57,104 nucleotides of DNA from Betaproteobacteria bacterium (GTDB taxonomy: Bacteria > Pseudomonadota > Gammaproteobacteria > Burkholderiales > JAHFQX01): the NCBI GenBank assembly GCA_023259135.1, contig JAHFQX010000017.1:1-57104 (forward strand), written 5' to 3'. Position 1 is the stretch's first letter. Each line of letters begins with the position of its first letter. Both the position numbers and the translations under genes were made by a program. Under the pieces are notes generated by a model. The model was not told the DNA's origin, did not search any database, and saw only the letters and a program-made list of their open reading frames with translations. Positions 36,739 to 44,995 of this stretch are shown one piece after another.

Positions 36739-37734
36739 ATGTTTCGACTATTCCCCGCCCTGCTGCTGGGCTTGGCCGCAATCATCGCCCACGCCGACGA
36801 AGTGGTGGTTTACTCGGCCCGCAACGAGCAGCTCATCAAGCCGCTGTTCGACGCCTACACCCAGGCAACGGGGGTGGCCGTCAAGTTCGTCACCGACAAG
36901 GAAGGCGCGCTGCTGGAGCGCCTCAAGGCCGAAGGCGCCAACACCCCAGCGGATATGCTCATCACCGTGGATGCCGGCAATCTCTGGCAGGCCGCTCAAG
37001 AAGGCTTGCTCAAACCGGTCTCCTCCAAAACGCTGGCCGCCAACGTGCCCGTCCATCTGCGGGATCCCCTGAACCGCTGGTTCGGGCTGTCGCTGCGCTC
37101 CCGCACGCTGTTCTACAATACCCGAAAAGTGAAGCCCGCCGATCTTTCCAGCTACGAGGATCTAGGCAACCCCAAATGGCAGGGCCGGCTATGCCTGCGG
37201 ACTTCCAAGAAGGTCTACAACCAATCCTTGGTCGCCATGCTGATCGCTCAGCACGGCGAAGCCCAAACCGAAAAAATCGTCCGCTCCTGGGTGGCGAACC
37301 TGGCCACCGATCCGTTCTCCGACGACACTAAAATGCTGGAAGCCATCGCCGCCGGGCAATGCGACGTGGGCCTCGCCAACACTTATTATTATGGCCGGCT
37401 CATGGAAAAATTCCCCCAGCTTCCCTTGGCGCTGTTCTGGGCCAATCAGGCCAAAGGACAAGGCGGCGTCCATGTCAACGTGTCCGGCGCCGGGATCACG
37501 CTTCACGCCAAGCATCCGGAAGCGGCGGTGAAGCTGCTGGAATGGCTATCCTCGGAAAAAGCCCAAAATCTGTTCGCCGACGCGAACCTGGAATTCCCGG
37601 TCAATCGGAAGGTGCGGCCTGCCGCCGCAGTGGCGGCTTGGGGCAAATTCCGGCAAAGCACCCTCAATCTCGCCAAGGCCGGAGAATTGCAGGTCGCGGC
37701 GGTGAAACTGATGGACCGGGCCGGGTACAAATAA
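36739..37734 (+). CDS. Ferric iron ABC transporter, periplasmic binding protein
   Basis: The 331-residue protein has a signal peptide ([19 protein letters not shown]) and the FbpA/FutA/IdiA fold: [19 protein letters not shown] at the start, [25 protein letters not shown], and the tyrosine cluster [10 protein letters not shown] that supplies iron ligands. AAGGAG (36725-36730) is 8 nt before the ATG at 36739; the frame to 36700 lacks these features. It is the first gene of a three-gene operon and a Fur box lies upstream, so iron-repressed expression is expected. Confidence 0.92.
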   Translation: MFRLFPALLLGLAAIIAHADEVVVYSARNEQLIKPLFDAYTQATGVAVKFVTDKEGALLERLKAEGANTPADMLITVDAGNLWQAAQEGLLKPVSSKTLAANVPVHLRDPLNRWFGLSLRSRTLFYNTRKVKPADLSSYEDLGNPKWQGRLCLRTSKKVYNQSLVAMLIAQHGEAQTEKIVRSWVANLATDPFSDDTKMLEAIAAGQCDVGLANTYYYGRLMEKFPQLPLALFWANQAKGQGGVHVNVSGAGITLHAKHPEAAVKLLEWLSSEKAQNLFADANLEFPVNRKVRPAAAVAAWGKFRQSTLNLAKAGELQVAAVKLMDRAGYK

Positions 37735-37741
37735 TCGCCTC

Positions 37742-39391
37742 GTGAAAGCGGCCGCCCTGCCCTTTTTCCCCTCTCCTCGCCGGCTGCCGGCAATCGACCC
37801 GTGGCGGGCACTGCCCTGGCTGTTCGCGGGCATGGTGCTGGCGCCGGTGGCGGTGGTGGCCTCGGCGTTTTTCACTCCCGCCGGGGACGTGTGGCGCCAC
37901 CTCGCTCAGACCACTCTGACGGAAACCCTGCTCAACACCCTATGGCTCGCCCTGGGAGTGGGGACCGGCGCCACCCTGATCGGGACGGGCTTGGCCTGGC
38001 TCACCGCCTGCTGCGAGTTTCCGGGCAGGCGGTTTTTTTCCTGGGCGCTGCTGCTGCCGCTGGCGGTGCCCGCCTATGTCACGGCTTTCGTCGCCGTGGG
38101 CCTGCTGGACTACGCCGGACCGGTGCAGACCGCGCTGCGCGGTTGGCTGGGGGGACCGCTGGGGTGGTTTCCCGCCATCCGCGGCCGGGGTGGAGCCATC
38201 GCGGTGATGACCCTGGCCCTTTATCCTTACGTTTACATCCTGGCTCGCAACGCTTTTCTCACCCAGGGGCGCCGCGCCCTGGAAGCCGCCCAGACGCTGG
38301 GACTGTCCCGCACCCAGGGCTTCTTCCGGGTCGCCCTGCCGCTGGCCCGCCCCTGGATCGCGGCGGGGGCCATGCTGGCGCTGATGGAAACCCTCGCCGA
38401 TTTCGGCACCGTCTCGGTGTTCAACGTCGATACCCTCACCACCGCCATATACAAAGCGTGGTTCGCTCTATTTTCCCTGCCGGCGGCGGCCCAGATGGCC
38501 TCATTGCTGGTGCTGGTGGCTTTCGCCGCGCTGCTGGCCGAACAGCAGTCCCGCTCCCGCATGCGCTACGGCGATACGCGGCCGGGTCCGGGGCTGGGCC
38601 GCATCCCCTTGACCGGCGCCCGCCGCTGGCTGGCTTTGGGTTTTGCCCTGACGGTGTGGAGCGCCGGCTTCCTGATCCCGGTGGCCAAACTCACCGCCTG
38701 GGCGGCAACCGTGTGGGCACGGGACCTGGACCGGCGCTACCTGGATTTCGTCTGGCACTCGGTGCTGTTGTCGGCACTGGCGGCGGGATTGACGGTCACG
38801 GCCGGGCTGCTGGTGGCCTATGCCAGCCGCCGCCACGGCGACCTCCTCACTCGGGCTGCGGTGCGGCTGGCCACCATGGGCTACGCCCTGCCGGGGGCGG
38901 TGTTGGCGGTGGGCATCGTCATTCCCCTGGCGTGGCTCGACCGGCATTTGAGCGAAGTGGCCCAGCATTTTCTGCAAGCGCGGCCCGGACTGCTGATCCA
39001 AGGTACCCTGGCCGCCATGCTGGTGGCCTATGTCTGCCGTTTCCTGGCGGTGGCCCACGGCCCGGTGGACAGCGCCATGCAGCGCATCACCCCCAACCTG
39101 GACGCCGCCGCCACCACCCTGGGGCTGTCCGGTGGCGCGGTGCTGGCCCGCGTGCATCTGCCCATGCTGCGGGGCGGCCTGCTCACCGGCGCGGTGCTGG
39201 TGTTCGTGGACGTGATGAAGGAAATGCCCATCACGCTCATGACCCGGCCCTTCGGCTGGGACACGCTGGCAATCCGCATCTTCGAGATGACCTCGGAAGG
39301 CGAATGGGAACGCGCCGCGCTGCCCGCCCTGGCCCTGGTGCTGGTGGGCCTGCTGCCCATCGCCCACCTGATTCGCCGCACCGAAGCTTAA
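37742..39391 (+). CDS. Ferric iron ABC transporter, fused permease
   Basis: The 549-residue membrane protein has two homologous permease halves, as in FbpB/SfuB. Each half has the EAA-type cytoplasmic loop (LEAAQTLGLSRTQGFFRVALP in the first; LDAAATTLGLSGGAVLARVHLP in the second). About a dozen hydrophobic segments are visible. The start is GTG at 37742, 7 bp after the binding protein gene. It moves Fe3+ across the inner membrane. Confidence 0.92.
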   Translation: MKAAALPFFPSPRRLPAIDPWRALPWLFAGMVLAPVAVVASAFFTPAGDVWRHLAQTTLTETLLNTLWLALGVGTGATLIGTGLAWLTACCEFPGRRFFSWALLLPLAVPAYVTAFVAVGLLDYAGPVQTALRGWLGGPLGWFPAIRGRGGAIAVMTLALYPYVYILARNAFLTQGRRALEAAQTLGLSRTQGFFRVALPLARPWIAAGAMLALMETLADFGTVSVFNVDTLTTAIYKAWFALFSLPAAAQMASLLVLVAFAALLAEQQSRSRMRYGDTRPGPGLGRIPLTGARRWLALGFALTVWSAGFLIPVAKLTAWAATVWARDLDRRYLDFVWHSVLLSALAAGLTVTAGLLVAYASRRHGDLLTRAAVRLATMGYALPGAVLAVGIVIPLAWLDRHLSEVAQHFLQARPGLLIQGTLAAMLVAYVCRFLAVAHGPVDSAMQRITPNLDAAATTLGLSGGAVLARVHLPMLRGGLLTGAVLVFVDVMKEMPITLMTRPFGWDTLAIRIFEMTSEGEWERAALPALALVLVGLLPIAHLIRRTEA

Positions 39392-39416
39392 CTTTCTGCC
39401 GGGGCGATGTTATAAC
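39388..39416 (+). promoter_or_regulatory. Internal promoter candidate before the iron transporter ATPase
   Basis: TTAACT (39388-39393) and TATAAC (39411-39416) are separated by 17 bp. The -10 is followed by CCCGCC and directly by the ATG at 39423, the same arrangement as at cutA. A transcript starting here would be leaderless. Confidence 0.45.
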
Positions 39417-39422
39417 CCCGCC

Positions 39423-40514
39423 ATGAATACGCTGCTGGAATTGCAAAACGTCGGCTTCGCCTACGCCGGCCGCACGGTGCTGGAGGGACTCTCCTTCCGG
39501 CTGGAGCGCGGCCGGGTGGGTTGTCTGCTGGGGCCCAGCGGCTGCGGCAAAACCACCGCGTTGCGTCTCATCGCCGGCTTCGAGCCGGTCATGGCGGGCG
39601 AAATCCGCATCGGCGGCCAGGTGGTGAGCGGCCCCGCGGTCCATCTGCCCGCCGAGCGGCGCCGAGTCGGCATGGTATTCCAGGATTACGCCCTGTTCCC
39701 CCACCTGTCGGTGGCGGACAACGTGGGTTTCGGGTTGCGCCGCCTGGATCGCGCCATCCGCCGCCGGCGGGTCGCCGAACTGCTGGAGGTGGTGGGTCTT
39801 GCCGGACTCCCGGAGAAGTTTCCCCACGAGTTATCCGGCGGCCAGCAGCAGCGGGTGGCGCTGGCCCGGGCGCTGGCGCCGCGGCCGGAACTGCTGCTGT
39901 TGGACGAGCCTTTCTCCAACCTGGACGTAGACCTCAAGGAGCGCCTGGGACGGGAAGTCCGGGATATCCTGAAGCAGCAGAACGCCACGGCGGTGCTGGT
40001 CACTCACGATCAGCGGGAAGCCTTCGCCATCGCCGACGAGGTAGGTATCCTCCATGGGGGGCGCTTGCTGCAATGGGACACCCCTTACAACCTCTACCAT
40101 CGTCCGGCCGACCGTTTTGTCGCCGACTTCATCGGCGAGGGAGTGCTGCTGCCCGGAGCGGTACTGAATTCCCATACCGTGCAAATAGAACTCGGCGCGC
40201 TGGAAGGGGAAGTGCCCCACGAGTGCCTGCAAGGCTGCGCCGCCTGCGGCCGGGGCTGCCATGTGGAGGTGCTGCTGCGGCCCGACGACGTGATCCACGA
40301 CGATGCCAGTCCTTTGCTGGCGGAAGTCGCCGCCAAGGCCTTCCGCGGCGCGGAAATCCTCTACACCCTGAAGCTCCCCAGCGGCGCCACTGCGTTATCC
40401 CTGGTGCCCAGCCACCACAACCACGCTATCGGCGAGAAAATCGGCATCCGCCTCGAGGCCGATCACATGGTGGCGTTTCGGGCGCCCTCTGAGCACCACG
40501 CTCCTAATTTTTGA
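39423..40514 (+). CDS. Ferric iron ABC transporter, ATP-binding protein
   Basis: The 363-residue FbpC-like ATPase has Walker A GPSGCGKT (37-44), signature LSGGQ (137-141), Walker B LLLLDEP (157-163) and the H-loop VLVTHDQREA. A C-terminal TOBE-like regulatory region follows. There it has an unusual cluster of four cysteines, CLQGCAACGRGC (Cys268, 272, 275, 279; spacing CX3CX2CX3C), just before LLRPDDV, where most relatives I know have none. It powers Fe3+ import with the two preceding genes; a promoter-like sequence in the 31-bp gap may give it separate expression. Confidence 0.92.
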   Translation: MNTLLELQNVGFAYAGRTVLEGLSFRLERGRVGCLLGPSGCGKTTALRLIAGFEPVMAGEIRIGGQVVSGPAVHLPAERRRVGMVFQDYALFPHLSVADNVGFGLRRLDRAIRRRRVAELLEVVGLAGLPEKFPHELSGGQQQRVALARALAPRPELLLLDEPFSNLDVDLKERLGREVRDILKQQNATAVLVTHDQREAFAIADEVGILHGGRLLQWDTPYNLYHRPADRFVADFIGEGVLLPGAVLNSHTVQIELGALEGEVPHECLQGCAACGRGCHVEVLLRPDDVIHDDASPLLAEVAAKAFRGAEILYTLKLPSGATALSLVPSHHNHAIGEKIGIRLEADHMVAFRAPSEHHAPNF

Positions 40515-40540
40515 ACCCGTCCCTCGGTCTGAGGTAATAT
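40511..40540 (+). promoter_or_regulatory. Promoter candidate for the SDR gene
   Basis: TTGAAC (40511-40516) and TAATAT (40535-40540) are 18 bp apart, each matching the consensus at 4 of 6 positions. They lie 91 bp before the ATG at 40632. Confidence 0.35.
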
Positions 40541-40631
40541 CCGGGAGAGTTCCAGGTTCGGACAACCGGCCAAGCCCCGGCGGTTCGCCGAGGTGATTCG
40601 CTTATTCCAACAACGTTTCAAGGAGATCGAA

Positions 40632-41579
40632 ATGAATCTGCAAGGTAAATCGGCAATCGTCACGGGCGCGGGGCGCGGCATCGGGCGCGAAGTCGCCCTG
40701 CTGCTGGCCAAGGAAGGCGCCAGCGTCATCGTCAACGATCCCGGCGGGGATCGCAGCGGCGCCGGCGAAGACCGGGGAGTGGCGGAAGCGGTGGTGAAGG
40801 AAATCGTCGATGCCGGCGGCAAGGCCCGGCCCAACTTCAACTCGGTCACCGACTACAGCCAGGCGGAACAGATCATCAAGCAATGCACCGATAATTTCGG
40901 CAAGCTCGATATCCTGGTCAACGTCGCCGGCTTCCTGCGCGAGCGCATGATCTGGAACATGACCGAGGACGACTGGGACTCCGTCATCCAAGTCCATCTC
41001 AAGGGCCACTGGAACATGTGCCACCATGCCTCGAAAGTCATGCGCGGCCAACGCTCCGGCCGCATCATCAACTTCTCCTCGGATGCCTTCAAGGGCTCGG
41101 TGGGCCAATGCAACTACGCCGCCGCCAAGGGGGGCATCATCAGCCTGACCCGCTCCCTGGCCAAGGAACTGGGGCGTTTCGGCATCACCGCCAATGCCAT
41201 TTGCCCCATGGCCGCCACCCGCATGACCATGAACGACAAAGTCATCGAGGGCATGAAGAAGCGGCTGGAAATGGGCCTGGTCACCCAGGAGATGTACAAC
41301 ACCATCATGGCCATGCCCGGGCCCGAGTTCATCGCTCCCATGGTCGCCTATCTGGCCACCGACGCCGCCAAGGACGTCAACAGCCAGGTGTTCCACGTAG
41401 AGAAGGGCAAGATCAATACCTACGCCGAACCGGTGGAGGCGCGGGCGCTGTGCAAGTTCGACAACGACGGCATGTTCTCCGTGGATGAACTGATCAAGGC
41501 CGTCCCGGCCTCCCTGATGGCCGGCATCCCCAACCCGGCCCCGCAGCAGGCGGAAGAGAAGGAAGCCAAGGCCTCGTAA
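40632..41579 (+). CDS. Short-chain dehydrogenase/reductase
   Basis: The 315-residue SDR has the NAD(P) motif TGAGRGIG near residue 10, the LVNVAGFLRE stretch, the catalytic serine region INFSSDAFKG and YAAAK. It resembles the dehydrogenase part of peroxisomal multifunctional beta-oxidation enzymes and hydroxysteroid dehydrogenase-like SDRs, with a C-terminal extension of about 50 residues rich in Glu/Ala (QQAEEKEAKAS). AGGAG (40621-40625) is 6 nt before the ATG, which fixes the start; the frame to 40593 was rejected. Substrate unknown, possibly a 3-hydroxyacyl-CoA. It is closed by a strong terminator. Confidence 0.88.
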   Translation: MNLQGKSAIVTGAGRGIGREVALLLAKEGASVIVNDPGGDRSGAGEDRGVAEAVVKEIVDAGGKARPNFNSVTDYSQAEQIIKQCTDNFGKLDILVNVAGFLRERMIWNMTEDDWDSVIQVHLKGHWNMCHHASKVMRGQRSGRIINFSSDAFKGSVGQCNYAAAKGGIISLTRSLAKELGRFGITANAICPMAATRMTMNDKVIEGMKKRLEMGLVTQEMYNTIMAMPGPEFIAPMVAYLATDAAKDVNSQVFHVEKGKINTYAEPVEARALCKFDNDGMFSVDELIKAVPASLMAGIPNPAPQQAEEKEAKAS

Positions 41580-41605
41580 AGCCAGGAAGTTCTCCTGCTC
41601 AACGG

Positions 41606-41646
41606 ACCGGGGGCGCGGGTGGATTCACCCGCGCCCCCGGTCTTTT
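41606..41646 (+). terminator. Very strong rho-independent terminator
   Basis: A perfect 16-bp GC-rich stem (41606-41621 with 41626-41641) with a GATT loop is followed by CTTTT. It ends the SDR transcript and insulates the convergent deacetylase gene. Confidence 0.9.
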
Positions 41647-41665
41647 CGCTGGGCTGGCCCCGACC

Positions 41666-42601
41666 TCAAAGCCCCATCAGCGCCCGCAAATGAGCCTCCA
41701 CCGAACGGGCCGTGGCATCCAACTCGTAGCCGCCTTCCAACAACGAAATCACGCGCCCGCCGGCATGCCGGTCGGCGACTTCCCGAATGCGCTCGGTGAC
41801 CCAAGCATAATCGGCCTCGGTGAAGTTCAGGGAGGCCATATCGTCCGCCCGGTGGGCGTCGAAACCGGCGGAGACGAAAATCAGTTCCGGCCGGAACGCC
41901 TCCAGGGCCGGCAGCCAATGCCGCTCCACCGCGGCGCGCAATTCGGCGCCCCCGCTGTAGGCCCGCAACGGAATGTTCACCATGCGCTCGGAGCGGCCCT
42001 CGATGCCCATGTAAGGATAGAAGGGATGCTGAAAGACGGAGACCATCGTGACCCGAGGATCGTCGCGGAAGATTTCCTCGGTGCCGTTGCCGTGGTGCAC
42101 GTCGAAATCCACCACCGCCACCCGCTTCAGGCCATGCTGGGCCAGGGCGTGGGCCACCCCCACCACCAAGTTGTTGTAGAAACAAAAGCCCATGGCTCGA
42201 TTCGATTCGGCATGGTGCCCCGGCGGACGCACCGAGCAAAATGCCGTGCGAGCCTGGCCGCCGACCACCAGATCCACAGCCAGCGCCGCCGCCCCCGCCG
42301 CCCGCCGGGCCGCGGCCAGGGTGTGGGGATTCATCACGGTATCGGGGTCCAGATGGCGGATTCCGGAGATGGGGGCAAGTTGCTCCAAGGAATCCAGATA
42401 AGCTGCGGCATGCACGCGCCGCAACTGCTCCCGAGTGACTTCCGGGGCCTCCAACTCCCACAGAAAATCCACCAAGCGGGCCGCCACCAGCCGGTCGTGA
42501 ATGGCTCGCAGCCGATCCGGGCACTCGGGGTGATGTTCCCCCATGTCATGCAGCAGGCAATCGGGATGGGAAATGAAAGCAGTCCGCACGGGCAATCTCA
42601 C
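41666..42601 (-). CDS. Histone deacetylase-like (AcuC/HDAC class II) amidohydrolase
   Basis: The 311-residue zinc enzyme has the HDAC motifs HHPECPDRL near the N-terminus, RPPGHHAESNRAMGFCFYNN, VVDFDVHHGNGTEEIF (zinc ligands) and VSAGFDAHRADD. Bacterial members act on acetylated polyamines, acetoin-pathway enzymes or other acetyl-amides. The GTG at 42601 is used here; the GTG at 42589 (RTAFISHPDCLLHDMG) is equally plausible. It stands alone between convergent and divergent neighbours. Confidence 0.92.
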   Translation of the reverse strand: MRLPVRTAFISHPDCLLHDMGEHHPECPDRLRAIHDRLVAARLVDFLWELEAPEVTREQLRRVHAAAYLDSLEQLAPISGIRHLDPDTVMNPHTLAAARRAAGAAALAVDLVVGGQARTAFCSVRPPGHHAESNRAMGFCFYNNLVVGVAHALAQHGLKRVAVVDFDVHHGNGTEEIFRDDPRVTMVSVFQHPFYPYMGIEGRSERMVNIPLRAYSGGAELRAAVERHWLPALEAFRPELIFVSAGFDAHRADDMASLNFTEADYAWVTERIREVADRHAGGRVISLLEGGYELDATARSVEAHLRALMGL

Positions 42602-42790
42602 GACTCATCGAATGGGCAAGGGCGCCGGAATGTTATAGCCTGCTTCGCTTTAAGTCCATTCGCCCGCCTCGCTCATGATATCCGGCGGCGATCCGGATGA
42701 CTTGGCGGATTCCCGGCGGCTGCCCGACGGCACGCCGCGGTGGACCCGGTGGCTGGGAATCCGACCCTCGGGCAGGTCCTGAAAATACTG

Positions 42791-42796
42791 TAGAAT
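42791..42796 (+). promoter_or_regulatory. -10 element candidate for moxR
   Basis: TAGAAT in CTGTAGAATGGCC lies 28 bp before the ATG at 42825. It overlaps the earlier in-frame ATG at 42795, which argues against that start. The rest of 42602-42790 shows no gene. Confidence 0.4.
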
Positions 42797-42824
42797 GGCC
42801 GCCCGCAACCGTTCCGCGCCCACC

Positions 42825-43745
42825 ATGTCCCACCCCATCGAACAGGTCGTCCGCCAAGTCGGCCAAGTCATTCTGGGCAAGCAGCACCAGATCCGGCTGG
42901 CCCTGGCCTGCCTGCTGGCCCGCGGGCATTTGCTCATCGAGGATCAGCCAGGCGTGGGCAAGACCACCCTGGCCCATGCCTTGGCCACCAGCCTGGGCCT
43001 GGAATTCCAGCGCATCCAGTTCACCAGCGACCTGCTGCCCGCCGACGTGTTGGGGGTGTCCATATACGACCGCGACACCGGGCTGTTCAAATTTCATCCC
43101 GGACCGATTTTTCATCAGTTGATCCTGGCCGACGAGATTAACCGCGCCACCCCCAAGACCCAGAGCGCCCTGCTGGAAGCCATGGAGGAACGCCAAGTCA
43201 CCATCGAGGGCGAAACCCGCAAGCTGCCCCAGCCGTTCTTCGTCGTCGCCACCCAGAATCCCTCCAATCAAATAGGGACTTTTCCCCTGCCCGAGTCCCA
43301 AATGGACCGCTTTCTGATGCGCATCGAGCTCGGCTACCCGGACCGGGCGGCCGAGCGGGAGCTGCTGCAAGGCTCCGACCGGCGGGACATGATCGCCGCG
43401 CTGAGCGCCTGCATCGCTCCGGAGGAACTGCCCATGATGCAACGCCAGGCCAGGGAGGTCCATGCCTCCGCCGCCTTGCTGGATTACCTGCAAGCGCTGG
43501 TCAACCATAGCCGCCAAGCGCCGCGCTACGCCGCCGGGTTGAGCCCGCGGGCGGGGCTGGGATTGCTGGGGGCGGCTCGCGCCTGGGCCATGCTGGAAGG
43601 CCGTCACCAAGTGCTGCCGGAAGACGTGCAAGCCATTCTGCCGGCGGTGGCGGGCCACCGCCTGAGTGCCGCCGACTCGGCAACCGGCGCCGCGGGGGCC
43701 GCACTGGCGGCGGAATTGATCAAGGAAGTCCCCATTCCTTATTGA
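42825..43745 (+). CDS. MoxR-family AAA+ ATPase
   Basis: MoxR ATPases act as chaperones for maturation of metal- or vWA-domain protein complexes. The 306-residue protein has Walker A PGVGKTT (42-48), Walker B LILADEIN (99-106), the sensor stretch FVVATQNPSNQIGTFPLPESQMDRF (split in the text for clarity) and the C-terminal lid with GLSPRAGLGLL. MoxR is usually followed by a DUF58 protein and a transglutaminase-like protein; here the next gene is mnmH, so it is an orphan. The ATG at 42825 is chosen because the earlier ATG overlaps the -10 element. Confidence 0.9.
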   Translation: MSHPIEQVVRQVGQVILGKQHQIRLALACLLARGHLLIEDQPGVGKTTLAHALATSLGLEFQRIQFTSDLLPADVLGVSIYDRDTGLFKFHPGPIFHQLILADEINRATPKTQSALLEAMEERQVTIEGETRKLPQPFFVVATQNPSNQIGTFPLPESQMDRFLMRIELGYPDRAAERELLQGSDRRDMIAALSACIAPEELPMMQRQAREVHASAALLDYLQALVNHSRQAPRYAAGLSPRAGLGLLGAARAWAMLEGRHQVLPEDVQAILPAVAGHRLSAADSATGAAGAALAAELIKEVPIPY

Positions 43746-43860
43746 GCATGACCCAAGTGGATGCCGCCGTTTGCCCTGCGATTCCAAAGTCGAGGGCTGT
43801 ATTCGCGAACCGTTCATGCCGTCGCGATGGGCTAAGGAAAGATTCGTTGTCGTCTCAACA

Positions 43861-44928
43861 ATGACCCGGAGAATAGTTCTGGCCTTGGAAAAAAAAGCCG
43901 CCGTCGCCCAGCTTTTTACCTTTGATGCCCTCATCGACACGCGCTCCCCCGCAGAATACCGGGAGGACCACATTCCCGGCGCCATGAACTGCCCGGTGCT
44001 GTCCGACGAAGAATGGGCCCGGGTCGGCACCCTTTACAAGCAAGTCTCCCCCTTCGAGGCCCGCAAGCTGGGAGCGGCCCTGGTCTCGCGCAACATCGCC
44101 GGGCATCTGGAGACGCTGTTCCGCGACAAACCCCGGGATTGGCGCCCCTTAGTCTATTGTTGGCGAGGCGGCCAGCGCAGCGGCGCCATGACCCATGTGC
44201 TGCGGGAAGTCGGCTGGGATGCCCACCGGCTGGAAGGCGGCTACAAGGCTTACCGCCGGCGGGTGGCGGCGGATCTGGCGGTCTGGCCCGAGGGCTTGCG
44301 CTGGCGGGTGATCTGCGGCCCCACCGGTTCCGGCAAGAGTCGCCTCTTGGAAGCGCTGGCGCGGGCCGGCGCCCAGACCCTGGACCTGGAGGGGCTGGCG
44401 GCCCACCGGGGCTCGGTGCTGGGGGCCTTGCCCGATGCGCCGCAGCCCAGCCAAAAGGCTTTCGAGACCCGCCTGTGGGATGCCCTGCGCCGGATCGATG
44501 CGGAACAGCCGGTGTTCGTCGAGGCGGAAAGCAAGAAAATCGGCGCGGTGCGTCTGCCCGAGGCGCTGGCGGCGGCCATGCGGCAAGGAGCATGCGTTCG
44601 GCTGGAAGCCAACCTGGCCACCCGCATCGCCCTGCTCAAGGACGAATACCGCCATTTTCTGGAAAACCTCGATGCCCTGGGGGATCGCCTGGATTGCTTG
44701 CGGCGCTTCCACGGCGCCGCCGTGATCGCCGAGTGGAAAGATCTGGCGCAACGCGGCGCCTGGGACGAACTGGTGGCGGAGTTGCTGATCCGCCATTACG
44801 ACCCGGCCTATCTCCGCTCCACGGTAAGCCACTATCCCCGGCTGGCGGGGGCCCCCGTACTGGCCCTGGAGGCGCCCGGCGCCAACGCCTTCGACCCCCT
44901 GGCGCGGCGGCTGCTGGAAGTCGGCTGA
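43861..44928 (+). CDS. mnmH: tRNA 2-selenouridine synthase
   Basis: MnmH (SelU/YbbB) geranylates and then selenates 2-thiouridine at the wobble position of tRNAs for Lys, Glu and Gln, using selenophosphate. The 355-residue protein has an N-terminal rhodanese domain (DALIDTRSPAEYREDHIPGA; catalytic Cys100 in YCWRGGQRS) and a C-terminal P-loop domain (GPTGSGKS, 153-160). The start is uncertain: 43816 or 43771 would add 15 or 30 residues, and no Shine-Dalgarno sequence helps. Its presence implies a selenophosphate synthetase elsewhere in the genome. Confidence 0.92.
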   Translation: MTRRIVLALEKKAAVAQLFTFDALIDTRSPAEYREDHIPGAMNCPVLSDEEWARVGTLYKQVSPFEARKLGAALVSRNIAGHLETLFRDKPRDWRPLVYCWRGGQRSGAMTHVLREVGWDAHRLEGGYKAYRRRVAADLAVWPEGLRWRVICGPTGSGKSRLLEALARAGAQTLDLEGLAAHRGSVLGALPDAPQPSQKAFETRLWDALRRIDAEQPVFVEAESKKIGAVRLPEALAAAMRQGACVRLEANLATRIALLKDEYRHFLENLDALGDRLDCLRRFHGAAVIAEWKDLAQRGAWDELVAELLIRHYDPAYLRSTVSHYPRLAGAPVLALEAPGANAFDPLARRLLEVG

Positions 44929-44942
44929 CCCTGGGGCCATGC

Positions 44943-44948
44943 TATACT
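44943..44948 (+). promoter_or_regulatory. -10 element candidate for the arn operon
   Basis: TATACT lies 48 bp before the TTG start of arnT and 15 bp after the mnmH stop. No clear -35 and no PmrA-like CTTAAG repeat is visible. Confidence 0.35.
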
Positions 44949-44995
44949 TCCGACCGTTTCACGCATCCCCGACCCCCTGAAAACGGCCAGCGACC

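Noticed and set aside
42650-42937. Minus-strand frame in the deacetylase-moxR gap
   Set aside because: It overlaps the moxR start, has no ribosome binding site and no recognisable sequence.
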